A DNA stretch of 64,000 bases. Origin: Anaspis maculata. Its lineage: Eukaryota > Arthropoda > Insecta > Coleoptera > Scraptiidae. The notes beneath the pieces were generated by a model that was given only the letters and a program-made list of their open reading frames with translations, made no database searches and was not told where the DNA came from. Location of the stretch: contig OX421965.1 of NCBI GenBank assembly GCA_949128115.1, positions 10,013,420-10,077,419 of the forward strand, read 5' to 3'. Made by a program: the position numbers and the translations under genes. Below are positions 24,607 to 35,690 of the stretch, piece by piece (the first letter of the stretch is position 1; every line of letters begins with the position of its first letter).

Positions 24607-25619
24607 CGGCCACATAAGCGTCATTCTGTTACTTATATAAAAAAATGTGCTCCAACTGATTTCGACCTCCTGAACACGAATATCGGGTTCACTTTTGAAT
24701 TGGAACATTTCTTTTTTATCGAAAAACCGAAAAAATGGTAGCCTTGTCACATGATTTTTAGTGATACCTACCTACTTTTTTTTTGTTATTGAGCGAACAT
24801 GTTTCGTAATTTGAGTGCCATTATCCTTCAGGTACCTAGTATTGGCTATTTCAAAATGTTCAATTACTATTTCGGCACGTCTGATTTTAAATTTGTAGGG
24901 TCGTGTAATATGCGCCGAGCCGTGGCTTTGCGGCCGTTTTCAAAAATCGATAACAATTGACCTAACGGTCGTATCGAAGTGGGGTTTTAGTCAAAAGAAA
25001 GTTCAAATTGTTCTCTAAATATAATGCCATCGCAACTTTCTACATCTTACCGCGAATGCCAGCACTTGATCGGCGAAGCCGCCCTACACCAAAATGTTAT
25101 TTTTGTAATTATTGTTCATGATTATTTCGGCAACATTTTTCTTGATTCGCGTACCAAGGCCATGAGCTACCCATTCGAGTTGAAATATTTTCTGTATTGA
25201 ATTTCGTTTTGTTCGGAGGAAAGGATATCAAGCACCAGCAAGCAACGAATAAATCATTTGCGGCCGAGCCGTAGTTTCGGAGTCATTTTCAAAAATTAAT
25301 AACTACTAATCGGCACCTCGCACCGATGTGAAATTTTCATTAAAATAAAGTTCAAATCATTCTCTAAATATAACTCCGCATATGTATTATGGTGAAATGA
25401 TAAGATCGGGTACTTCCTCGCATGTGATAACTTTCGAGATCAGGCCGGCTTCTGAAATGCAGCATTCAACGGCGATGCCGCGTCACACTAAATTGTTATT
25501 ATTGTCATTGTTTATTATTATTTCGTCAAGATTTTTCTTGGTTCGGGATACAAGGTCATGAGCTACCCAATGGAGTAAAAAATTTTCGCAAAAACCTTTT
25601 CGTCTAGGACTAGATGCGG

Positions 25620-25655
25620 GGACGGACGGACGGACGGACGGACGGACGGACGGAC
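25620..25655. repeat. (GGAC)9 microsatellite
   Basis: Nine perfect GGAC units 48 bp inside the right end of minisatellite element 3, followed by AAAGCG as in elements 1 and 2. Confidence 0.95.
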
Positions 25656-27364
25656 AAAGCGAGGACAAAAGCGCCTTCCCGTTTGAAGAAGTGCGCTAAA
25701 AATTATAAATCCGCTCTCTAGTGATGATGAGAAGGTGCAATTGAGCAACTTTGGACCTTGAAGGGTTTCAAACAATATGACTCGCAACACACTCTCATTA
25801 TTTCAAAAGGTGACTGAAATAAAAACATTTTTTCAAAAATTATAAAGGGTTAAAAATTTGAAAACCCCAATTAAACATTATCTGACGTTTGAAACCTTTT
25901 TTCCTCGCAAATTTGAGCTTCTGTCGTCAAATTTCAATTTCACGTCACAGGAAATTGCCCAAAGGCCGAAATATGGAAGAAACACTAGTCTTGTGAATAT
26001 CCAAATGACGCGAGAAATGACGTCTAGAAATTGCCTTGATTTGAATCTTTCATCGTCACTTTAACATCGATGGACGATTATGACATTAAATGGTCTTCAG
26101 AATACATTTAAAGAGACCAAATTGACCAATATTTTGTGGTTTATTTTACTTTTTTTTTCATTTGCTTGACCTTTTGTCAAGTTAGTTGTTGTGGCATTTG
26201 GGCTAAAATTGCTGCATTTTTCATTAACAGGGCTAGTTTATTCCCAAATGAGACTCTGCCTGTTAATGGGATTGTGGCCAACAAAGGGCTTAGATGGTGA
26301 CCATAGAGCTTAAAATAATTTAATATGTTTTAAATTTGCCCGCTCTATATGGGAACCATCTAACTCTTTGTTGGCAACAATCCCATCAACAGACAGGGTC
26401 TCATTTGGAATAAAAATAGCCCTGCTGATAAGACAATTCAGCAATTTTGACCCAAATGAAGCCTTAAACTGCTCGAACATTTTCAGCACCACCAAAATTG
26501 TCAAAGTTTGTCCACAACAACTGCTAACTTTGAAACGTCAAGCAAATGAAGAAAAAAGTGCTAGAAACCACAAAATATTGGTCAAGTCGGTCTCTTTAAA
26601 TGTATTCTGAAAACCTATTAATATCATAATGGTCCGTTGATGTTAAGTGACGATGAAAGATTCAAATCCAGGCAATATCCAGACGTCATTTGGATATTTA
26701 CATATTTACAAGTCTTGTGTCTCTTTCCATATTTCGTCCTCTGGGCCTTTTCCTGTGATGTAAAATTGAAATTTGACGACAGAATTGTATTCCGAAGCTC
26801 AAATTGGTTAAGAAAAGAGGTTTCAAATGTCAAATAATGTTCAATTGGGGTTTTAAAATTTTTGACCCTTCATCATTTGAAACAAATTACCCGTATTTCA
26901 ATCACCTTGGAATAATGAAGGTGTGTGGTGAGTCATATTGTTTGAAACCTTTCAAGGTCCAAAGCTCCATTGCACCTTCTCACATCACTAATGCGATCTT
27001 GAATGCATAATTTTCAATAAAAATTCATATCTTCATTGTTAAACTTCCGATTTACAATAATCTGGAATGGTCTCAAAGGCGAAGCATCAGCCTTTGTGGT
27101 TTTATCGCTAAAATTGAAAGACTTTATTTTTTTCGCAAACGGCAGAGTAATTTTGCACTGGTTTACTTATCACCCTGTAGGAGCTTTATGTGAAGATGCT
27201 GAATGTTCGGCGTTAATCCTTCAGAAAAACGATGGATCAGCCTTTCGAACAAGGCAAACCATATTAAAGTCACTGGTGGCATTCGAAAATTATACCATTT
27301 TCAAAAAGGGTACAATTTTCGAGGTGGACACATTGACTGTTGCGCAGTTTATTCCACTTTAGGT

Positions 27365-28279
27365 GGAGAAAAAGTGGGTTCTGTGATTTGGCCCACTACT
27401 CACGTTGTCAAGAAATACTACACAACAATGACTGACTTGCGATGAGTTTTTCGAAACCTATGGTTACTTTTGTGGCGAAAACATGTTATTGCTAACCAGA
27501 CCTTTTAAAAATTAACGAGTAAGGTAGGTATATCGACAAATATTGATGGTACAAAAATTTTTAATGCAATTTGTGAACTCTTATCTGGTACCGCGATCAA
27601 CAGTCTATTTTGATAAAGGTCCATGCAAAATACGTAATCAGGTACTCAAAGTTTCAAACTTGTATAATTGAATCCAATTTTACCCTAACTTCAACACCCT
27701 GTACTTGAAATGTAAGCCATTATTAACGACTACTCTGTGATCAACGACAAGTTCGTTTTGACAATTTGTTACATCAAAGGTAAACTAAGGTAAACTTTGG
27801 GAAACTAAAAACTAAATGGAATACCATTCCTGCCTGACGTGTTAAGCAGTTTACTGCACAAAAATGTCAGTTATAATTCATACAATAATTATTTAAAGTA
27901 AATAGGTCATGAGCCTTGAAAAAGATTTTAATTAAATCGAAACGTCGGCAAATACCTAGAGTTTTTACTTATTTGTGTCCAAAAATCTACCCCAAGAGAA
28001 AATCCTTCATTAATATTGATATTATCTTGATTTTCATTGGTCGATCATAAGGATCGGATCGCAAGAGTTGGATATTGGCCAACTTCTTAAAATCCTTAAA
28101 ATCGTTGCGATTGCGTGTTGCCATTGAGATCGGGTTAATAAATGTATAGAGGAATTCGTATCTTTGAACTTCGTTAAAATTGCAATTGAAATTGCGACTA
28201 AAATCAAAATCGAGTTATAAATCGCACTTAAATATTGTCATCAAGTTGTTCTTGGCTTTACAGACTTTTTTTTGTTCAT
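27365..28279. other. Unassigned stretch
   Basis: No gene or complete repeat seen. A lone CACCCTGTACTTG occurs near 27697, suggesting a decayed terminus of the CAGGGTG type. Confidence 0.3.
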
Positions 28280-29165
28280 GATGGCTGATGTGGTTATTGG
28301 AAGAAAGGCATTCTAATGCCCCACATTTTGTCAAGTCAGTCACAAAAATGTATCATCAGTGGAGTCGTTTGTCCCTAGCAGCTGATCAAAAAAAAAAGAT
28401 GTACCTTTATTGGTGTGAGAATTGCAAAATTCAGAAGAGTTTCGCTGCCATCGAATGCTTCTTGGAGAGAGTATATCACAGGGAAATGTTCGATTTCACC
28501 TGGAAATAATCTTACAGGATTTGGTGTTGGCACTGTTAACTGCAATGCTACGCAAATTTGGTAAGATGTTTTCAAACGACGCAGAAAGGACGATAAACGC
28601 TCAGTTTTTTTTTTCGGTTCTTGAGCAAAACTCTTCGTGGCTTCTTCACTTCTTCTCTTCATATACAGGGACTCCAGGGTTGGCGCCGATGGCTGACTTC
28701 TAAATTGAAAGAGTATGGTTCAAAAGTCACTGCGGCAATAAGTGGCATGTTCTAAACATACAATGCAGGGTGATCTCGCCTACTGTGTGGATCGAAGTCC
28801 AAATATACTTATTGCTTTTTTTTCCATGCTTTTCACGTCTTCCTCGTCTTTTATGGGACAGCTAGACACATCTCACCAATTTTTCTTAGCATAACTCTTA
28901 ACACCAGATTGCATAGAATTATGTGCATACTAATTCGTACCTCTCGCGGCAATAGATGTTCCGCAAGACGCATTCGATGACGACGAAACCTTAAGTATAT
29001 GTTTTTGCAATTTCCACTCAAAAATGGTACATCTTTCGTTCGATCAGCTGCCTGAGACAAACACCTACACTGATGGTGATAAATTTTTGTGACTGACTTG
29101 ACAAAATGTGAGGCATGAGAATGCCTGACGTAATTATTTCTTTCAATAACCACATTAGCCTTCAT
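28280..29165. repeat. Hairpin-forming repeat pair
   Basis: The blocks 28280-28480 and 28950-29165 are inverted copies. Both contain CCACATTTTGTCAAGTCAGTCAC (or its inverse), GATGGTGATA/TATCATCAGT, and a GCAGCTGATC/GATCAGCTGC core. Between them, 28660-28790 ends GCAGGGTGATCTCGCCTA, a variant of the TTAGGCGAAA-CACCCTG terminus. This looks like overlapping remnants of two hairpin elements. Ends are unresolved. Confidence 0.45.
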
Positions 29166-29242
29166 AAGCAAAGAAATTCTGTATAAAATCCTAAACAACT
29201 CGAATGATAATGTTTATCCTACAAGAAGGCAGTTCTCAATGT

Positions 29243-29805
29243 CGACGTCCTTTTTTTGTGATAAAATTGTTGTACCTCACCAATCTTATAATTACTAGTC
29301 ACTTCCTCAATTATTTTGCAAATAGTTAACGCAAGATGGTTGCCGGGAGGAGGAAAAAAGTTGAATGTTTTTTTTCCTGGAAATAGTGGGCCTAGGCACT
29401 GGCAACCGTTCTTTTTTCAATCTACTACATGACTGAATGAAGAACTACCAATGTTCATTGTTACACTTTGAAAATTCACTGATTTACATGAGAATTAAAT
29501 TTTTATGAAAAAACCGAGTTTTTCAGGATATTTCAGGAATGCTTCAGGATAATAGGAATGGTTTGGAAATCCAATGAGCATGAACGCGGGATGTATATGC
29601 CAATTTACACGACTCTATCTCTTTTAGTTTATGAGTTACCACTTTTCTTTTTCTTCCTCTCTTTCCTTCTTCACACTGTACACAGAGCCTGCACGTCTGC
29701 CGCTGACGTCTACACTTCTGAATCGGAAGATTATGGTTCATGCAACAACTGTACCGCAAGTGGCATGTTTTAGCCCTAAGATGCAGGGTGGTTTCGCCTA
29801 ACGTA
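29243..29805. repeat. Arm of a TTAGGCGAAA-ended hairpin element
   Basis: Inverted copy of 3226-3785, ending GCAGGGTGGTTTCGCCTAA near 29800. Shared blocks include CACTTCTGAATCGGAAGATTATGG-like sequence, the AGTGGCATGTTTTA block and GGGCCTAGGCACTGGCAACC. The partner arm is not present at this locus. Confidence 0.5.
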
Positions 29806-31690
29806 CGTCCGGGCTGCGGGCTACAAGGAGTCTACCTTTGACAGGAACCTTGCAAGTTGTGAATCGTCCTTATAGTGTAATCAATTTGTCAGGCTTGTTT
29901 TTCATAATGATTTTATAGCTACGGTGCTAAATTTCAAGTTCGAGTTGCAACCGATATATTTCATCCTGACAGACATTTCAATCAGTTAAGCAAAGCTGGG
30001 CAACCAAGAATTTTGTGTCCAAAAAGAGGCGCATATAGAGATAAGCTAATGATTAAGATATTGTCACAAAACTGTTCTGGAATGATAGTTTTTGCCAAAT
30101 GTACTTTAATATGACTCGGATATGCGGGTCTTTCTGCATATACTCTGCATACGTAATACCAAGTCACAAAAACGTCCTCCTGCAATCAAAGCTCTCTCTG
30201 TGTGCTACGGTACAGGATGCAAATAAGTCCTACACAGATAGGGTTTCGCTGTGCGCATTCATTATTCGCATTCTTTTTTATTTTGCGTGTACTATCAATG
30301 CGAGTGTGCGACGTTTTTCTTTAGTCCGTTTTGAATCCTGCTGTTTTGTACGTTCCATATAGCCGCCCGCCGAGCTGGAACGCATTTATTGATAAGATCT
30401 CCGGGTATTATTGAGGCTGCCGAGCCCCATTCAGCGATGACTGACTGCCATGAGTGGCCCCCATTCAGTAGCCCTATGACACCAGTCTTGATGTTGACCA
30501 AACCGACGGGCTTTTCAGCCGCGTGCTTGCATATACGCTCGCTTCTCGTCGCAGTGGAATATTATATGTAGGTATATTATTATATTTTGAATAAGCAATG
30601 AGCCGACGACTTGCCAACACAAACTTGCTTGTCTTGATGATATTTCAGAGATTACGCGTGGATGATATCTGGTTTTATGTAGGTATATAGCTCTGACCTA
30701 AATCAGATGATGAAAAGTACGACAAGGTTTTGAAAGAAAAAGAACCGCGTCTACTACATTGATGCAGAGGTGAAAAACCTACCTACCCTATGCGTGGCCG
30801 TATACACCAAAAATTTCTCCTGTATAGACTATAGACCTTCTGTAGGCTGCATCTTGACTCATTCTACCAGGATGTTACGAGCTCTTCAGATAGTTGTTTA
30901 GGAAACTGATGCAATAAAGCACACAAAAAAAATATTAAAAAATAAGTAATAGGTTTGTCAACTGTTGTTGCAGAATTAGGTAGGTACGCATTCTATAATA
31001 ATTGTGTATTTAATTATGTAGGTAATTATTATACCTATTGCAATTTTGTTGGGTGCATCACTTTCACCAAAATCAAGAATAGAATGGTCACAATAAGTTG
31101 TTTCGAATTTTTAATTGACTACAGGAAATCCCAAAATATCATAGCACAATTTCAAGTTCAAGTCAAGCTGTGCCACTCAGGATTTTTATCGGTCAAATGA
31201 CTGGGAATGATCATTACCATGCCTCCAGTGGCAACAAGTTACGCTCGGTGGAACGGGCCATTATTAGTCCCCTAAACAAATACAGGTATTATTAGGCGTC
31301 GCTGTTTTAAGCTTCCGGACACAATGGAAATAAAGGAAGGGTTTTTGGACGCGTGATGACAATCGCGATGGCTATTCCCGCACGCTGGAAGGCTTTGATG
31401 ACGCGTCACGTGTGAGGCACGTGTCTTTGCCCTTCGATCTTTACAACGGTGCACCCATTGTTTGCCTCGCTAACTAAACACAATCGCTGTCGTGTTTATA
31501 CAACAATAAAGACCGAACGGAGAACATGGGAATAATAATAATTGGTACATAAAAGTTAATAGACGCTTCAGGGGTCCCCCATTTCACCAGATTGATTTGT
31601 TTGATGGGAACCAGCGCGTGGGCACACGTACCAAATTTAATTTGAGAGGTTTTTGGAGGCTAGTAGCAATTCGACTTTGGATTTATATTT
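29806..31690. other. Unassigned stretch
   Basis: About 1.9 kb without a recognisable gene, RNA or repeat boundary. TAGGTA strings are frequent at 30560-31030. Short open frames here have no family resemblance. Confidence 0.35.
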
Positions 31691-31740
31691 TCAGGAAACT
31701 CGCTGGAGATTACAACACGTGAACAAGACACAACCGCACA

Positions 31741-32240
31741 ACTGGCGGAGGTGCCGTGCCACAATGTAACTCGTGTAGAAGAAAAGGACACAGCAGTTTT
31801 ATTTGTCCAAAAAGAAAATCAAACTCAAACAGCACTAAGGTTGGTGAAGTCTTCAATAGTTGGAAAATGATCTTGAAGAGTTGGATTTGCAATTCTTCTC
31901 CAATTTCAAGTCGAAAACGAGAAACTGATGGAAGTTTAGAGAGACATACTGTTAGTATCACAAACAGGTCTTGCGCGTTGCATGGATGGCCAGGGCAACA
32001 ACAGCTGGATGATGAAGAGCTGGAATATTACAACAAAGAGAACGACATTTATGCTGAGCGAAGATTCTTGCTTTGTGAAATTTCAGATATGTAATTAGTC
32101 TTAGTAAATTGCAACTTTTAGTCTTGAATGAATTACACTTTGAGTTATTTGGGAATGAATGAATGCAAATTTTTGGCAAGAACTTACTTCTGGTGGCCCA
32201 GAATTGATCAAGAGATTCGGAAGCATCTAAAAGCATTCTG
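31741..32240 (+). pseudogene. Gypsy-type retrotransposon remnant: Gag zinc knuckle and integrase zinc domain
   Basis: The frame at 31741-32094 includes CNSCRRKGHSSFIC, a CX2CX4HX4C zinc knuckle typical of retroelement Gag proteins. About 70 bp later, after stop codons, 32153-32240 encodes GMNECKFLARTYFWWPRID followed by QEIRKHLKAF, which resembles the H2C2 zinc-binding part of gypsy-type integrases. Protease, reverse transcriptase and RNase H should lie between the two and are missing, so this is an internally deleted relic. Kept descriptive; no functional product is expected. Confidence 0.6.
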
Positions 32241-32245
32241 ATTCC

Positions 32246-32655
32246 ATCGCCTTCAAGTCCGGAACCATGGGCTTGATTTCATATAAATTGTTGCGGTCCA
32301 ATAAAAAAATGAGCCTACTTGGGTCATAACCAACTAACGGCTCGATACCAAGTTGGGGCTGAGACCGCCGCCGTAAGTGCGGTTACCATTGCAACGGCGG
32401 ATACCAACCAATCAGACCGCTGTATTTGGCGAGTTAGCCGTCCCAAACTTTGCGCCTGCAACTTGGTATCTAGCCCTTCTTCAGTAAGTGGCTCGAAGTA
32501 TTCTTTTCCAATTACGTCAGCCAATGGTAAAAATATCATTTTTATTTTGAGAATTTTATTTGCAAAATCTGTAAAACAAGGCGTAACGGTCGGCGACCGA
32601 TAACGGCCGCCAATTTATTTTGATTCAGTTCAAAAGCTTTTTCCTTGAGAACATA
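32246..32655. other. Stretch with a small inverted-repeat MITE candidate
   Basis: CTCGATACCAAGTTG near 32341 and CAACTTGGTATCTAG near 32460 are inverted and bound about 150 bp of GC-richer sequence. No target duplication is clear. The rest of the stretch should correspond to an integrase core if the gypsy relic were intact, but it does not encode one. Confidence 0.35.
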
Positions 32656-33686
32656 CACACATCAAAAGAATCTAGGGGACAAGCAAATTCAGACGATTTC
32701 TAAAATCATCATAACTTTTGATTGCCGTCAGCGATTTCATGTCTGTTTTCAGTGTTCGATAGCCCAATCCTTCGTTTTCATGTCTTGATCACGTCGAATA
32801 TGAACAATGTTTTATAAAGTTTCTACAGGGTGATCAATGGAACAGTGTAAAATTGCCGAAAGTTCAGTACGAGCGCGATTTCCCAAAAACAAATTTATAT
32901 GCATTTCAATAGCACAGTTATGAGAACTGGTATTTCAGCTTCAGTAACGTTTTTGAATTTTGAAAATCGAAGGTAAATTGCCAAAGATATTGATCATTTT
33001 GTGCCGCCATGTTGAACTCCCAAGAAGTGATCCGATTTCATTGAAACTTGGATCACATTCATGTCTGGTTTCAGTAATTGGAATTTCAAGGTCAAATGTC
33101 TCTCTCGGTCACTTCCAAGCCGCCATTTCAAACTTTTATGTAAATGATTCGATTTTAGTGTGTTTCAAGTTTCATTCAAATTGAATCATTTATGTAAAAA
33201 GTTCGATATAGCGGCTCGAAAGTGATCGAAAGTGACATTTGACCTTGAAATTCCAATTACTTGAACTAGACATGAGTGTGTTCTAAGTTTCAATGAAATC
33301 GGACCACTTTCTTTTTTCTTGGAAATTCAACACGGCGGCACAAAATGATCAATATCTTTGGCAATTCACTTTCGATTTTCAAAATTCAAAAACGTTACTG
33401 AAGCTGAAACACCGATCTTTATAACTATGCTATTGGAATGCATGAAATATTTTTTTTGGGAAATTGCGCTCGTACTGAACTTTCGGCTCTTTTACACTGT
33501 TCCATTGATCACCCTGTAGCAACCTCATGGAACACTGTATGTATTTGACGTGATCAAGGCATGAGAATGAAAGATTGGGCAATCGAACACTGAAAACCGA
33601 TATGAAATCGCTTACGGAAATCAAAAGTTATGATGATTTTAGAAATCGTCTGAATTTGCTTGTCCCCTAGATTCTTTTGATGTGTG
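32656..33686. mobile_element. 1.03-kb two-layer hairpin element, copy 1, TA target duplication
   Basis: Ends CACACATCAAAAGAATCTAG and its inverse are flanked by TA (32654-32655 and 33687-33688). An inner hairpin from CAGGGTGATCAATGG (32826) to CACCCTG (33516) is again flanked by TA. Arms are complementary almost to the centre. A second copy of 1030 bp lies at 62138-63167 in the opposite orientation. TA duplication suggests a Tc1/mariner-type MITE. No coding sequence. Confidence 0.82.
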
Positions 33687-33691
33687 TATTA

Positions 33692-34300
33692 TGTCAGATT
33701 TTTCTTCACCGCACCATCCTCAAAGCAATGGAGCGACGAAAAGCGCGGTGAAAATGTTCAAAAGGGTATTGGAAACCTACCACGGAAAAACCGCGAGTTG
33801 GATCAAACTTTTTTTTGTTCGATTATCATAATTCAGTTTACTCTACCACTTACAGCACACCAACCAAGCTTAAGATGGGTATAAGATTGAAACAAGAATA
33901 AATCTGTTGTTGCCGGAAGGAATTTTGCACAAGATGGAAAAATAAGTAGAAAGTTCACGTGGTTGGTATATAGATTTTGAAAAAGACCAACAAGCTTATG
34001 TGAGAGATTGCAAAGCAGTAAATATGAAGCTGATTGCACAAACTAGAAATCGGGTAAGTATCTTCAATTTTGTAGCAAGGAAAGGTAGCGTTGTATATGA
34101 AGTGAAATCTTGAGCGGGAAAGGAGTTAGAAAACTATGATCAAATGAAATTGCAAAATTCTTGAGTTCAGGAGCGAATATTACACCGACACCTGAAGTTA
34201 GTTCTGTAGATCCAGATCCAGAGATTGAATGTATCGAAAATTCGGAAAGTTGAAGTAGGATCAGCTACCGAAAGCACTGATACTGAACAAAAATACGAAT
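33692..34300 (+). pseudogene. Gypsy-type integrase C-terminal remnant
   Basis: A frame starting MSDFSSPHHPQSNGATKSA encodes the HPQSNG motif that follows the catalytic core in retroviral-type integrases. Downstream, in shifted frames with stops, come ETRINLLLPE and a DFEKDQQAYVRDCKAVN segment that resembles the C-terminal part of gypsy integrases. The catalytic core upstream is missing. It may belong with the remnant at 31741-32240, the two being separated by the hairpin at 32656-33686. Confidence 0.55.
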
Positions 34301-34429
34301 TTTTCTTGAACATACGAAAATTATGAGAAATAATTAATAAATTGCAATATCAAACAACTTAAATCTTGAGTGAATTTTATTTTCATTTGAATTTTGAATT
34401 GTGAAAAATATAAGAATGTTGCTAGGATT

Positions 34430-34810
34430 TGCAGCTTCTGAGAAGATGTTGGACGAGGGAGTCGTAGAAGCCCATGGTCATCACTGGTCGTTTTGATCAC
34501 TAGAAAGGATAGCAGTGCGCGTTTCCATGTGGACTACCGGAAACTCAACGATGTCACCAACAATGACAACTATCCTTTGCCACGAATTGATGACACTTTG
34601 TCCGGATCGAAATGGTTTTCGACGCTTGACCTAAAGAGTGGCTATTGGCAAGTTGGACTTCATCCCGAGGACAAAACGAAAACCGCATTCTTCGCTAGAA
34701 GTGGATAGTACCAATTCACTGCCATGTCTTTTGGGCTGTTCAATGCGCCAGCTAGAGCACGGTTCTCTTCTGGAAAACAGCCACTTCACACAAACTCAAT
34801 TATTATTGGA
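34430..34810 (+). pseudogene. Gypsy-type reverse transcriptase fragment
   Basis: The frame at 34493-34708 reads VLITRKDSSARFHVDYRKLN, then FSTLDLKSGYWQV and DKTKTAF, all hallmark blocks of Ty3/gypsy reverse transcriptases. The preceding EKMLDEGVVE is in another frame, and a stop at 34706 is followed by QFTAMSFGLFNAPARARF, the next expected block. The catalytic YxDD region is not present. A short, frameshifted fragment. Confidence 0.8.
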
Positions 34811-35690
34811 CAATTTTCGCCATGCGGATCGTAGAAATAGAATGCCTTTGTTGTCGCTTGATGGTGATGCTCTCTAGTCTGCTTTAGCTATGCATGGAAT
34901 TTATTTTTGGTATTCATATTCACACACAATGGAGGACACGAACGAGTCATCGATCGGCAAATTGCATTGAATTTTATTTCTCATTATATAATGGCATTGC
35001 TTCGACCATACAGAGCACAAAAGACGGATTAAATCCGTCGGTTGGACGGCTCGAACACCGCTGTTCAACATCCGGTCCCGTCCCGATGATTCCGAAAAAT
35101 AGTCAAGGGTCGGCTTTGGCCGCCGCGTGGATGCATTCGAGCACAATGGAATTGATTGCACTGGTCGCATTGAAATTCCATTCAACGCTGATTTTTGGAT
35201 GATTACAGCTCCGGAATGCAGCGCAGAGTGCATAATGACGAAATTACAGGTGTCGGCGGGATTGCAAGGGACAAATGCGAACAGTTTGGGCAGGTTGGCG
35301 ATTAAAATTCAGAGAGGAAGCGACGTTTGTGGCGTGCCCGTATGGCGATTGAAACGCTGCCAGATTGGAGATGGAAAAAATGATTTCCAGTTGGATTCAG
35401 TGGGATAAACTTTGCAAATGAACCGAGAGATAGGTTTCCACACCTCTTCAAATTCCCTAGATATTATGATTACTGTCAAGCTGCTCGTACAGTCGGGTTG
35501 GATTCATCCTGAAATGCTTTCATTAGATTTTGATCAAAGATACTCTCAAGCTTTTGGGCACGGACCAAAAAGAGTTAGAAAAGATTCTGAAAAAGAGGTG
35601 AAATTGACAAAAAAACAAAGAATACTCAGGATTTCAAGGATAACAACCGCCAAGGAACTGAAAAATTGACTGACTCGGGCAATGAAAATA
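34811..35690. other. Unassigned stretch
   Basis: No recognised gene or repeat end. Several short open frames overlap here on both strands without family resemblance. Sequence 35412-35669 is Lys/Arg-rich in one frame and may be old transposon coding sequence, but I cannot name it. Confidence 0.3.

Larger units (their letters stand above)
23834..25703. mobile_element. Minisatellite-bearing element 3, inserted in a hairpin arm
   Basis: Left block AACAAGCGAATATGCC is followed by TAGCGCACTTC (23869-23879), whose inverse GAAGTGCGCTA lies at 25688-25698. Inside are a tandem repeat of about 118 bp (ATATGGCGGCCAAGATGG, about 23949-24345), eight AGAC units (24571-24602), a pair of repeats of about 347 bp (GCCGAGCCGT at 24916 and 25263) and nine GGAC units (25620-25655) followed by AAAGCG. 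The layout repeats that of elements 1 and 2 with different internal repeats. The sequence 23600-23833 between the hairpin arm and this element, with repeated ATATGCG strings, is a further insertion I cannot name. Confidence 0.6.
23228..27364. mobile_element. Large two-layer hairpin element
   Basis: Outer arms are inverted copies: the left has ATAAACTGCGCAACAGTC (about 23240) and the right has GACTGTTGCGCAGTTTAT (about 27337). They also share GTGTCCACCTCGAAAATT. An inner hairpin runs from CAGAGTGATA (23417) to TATCACCCTG (27177) with TA on both sides. Inner arms continue with complementary blocks GAAGATATGAATTTTTATTG (about 23575) and its inverse (about 27022). Further in, 25720-26330 folds onto 26345-27000. 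The left inner arm is split by minisatellite element 3. No intact coding sequence. Outer boundaries are approximate. Confidence 0.62.

Noticed and set aside
24352..24741. 129-codon frame with Arg-Gln-Thr-Asp repeats
   Set aside because: The repeat is the (AGAC)8 microsatellite read in frame inside a minisatellite element.
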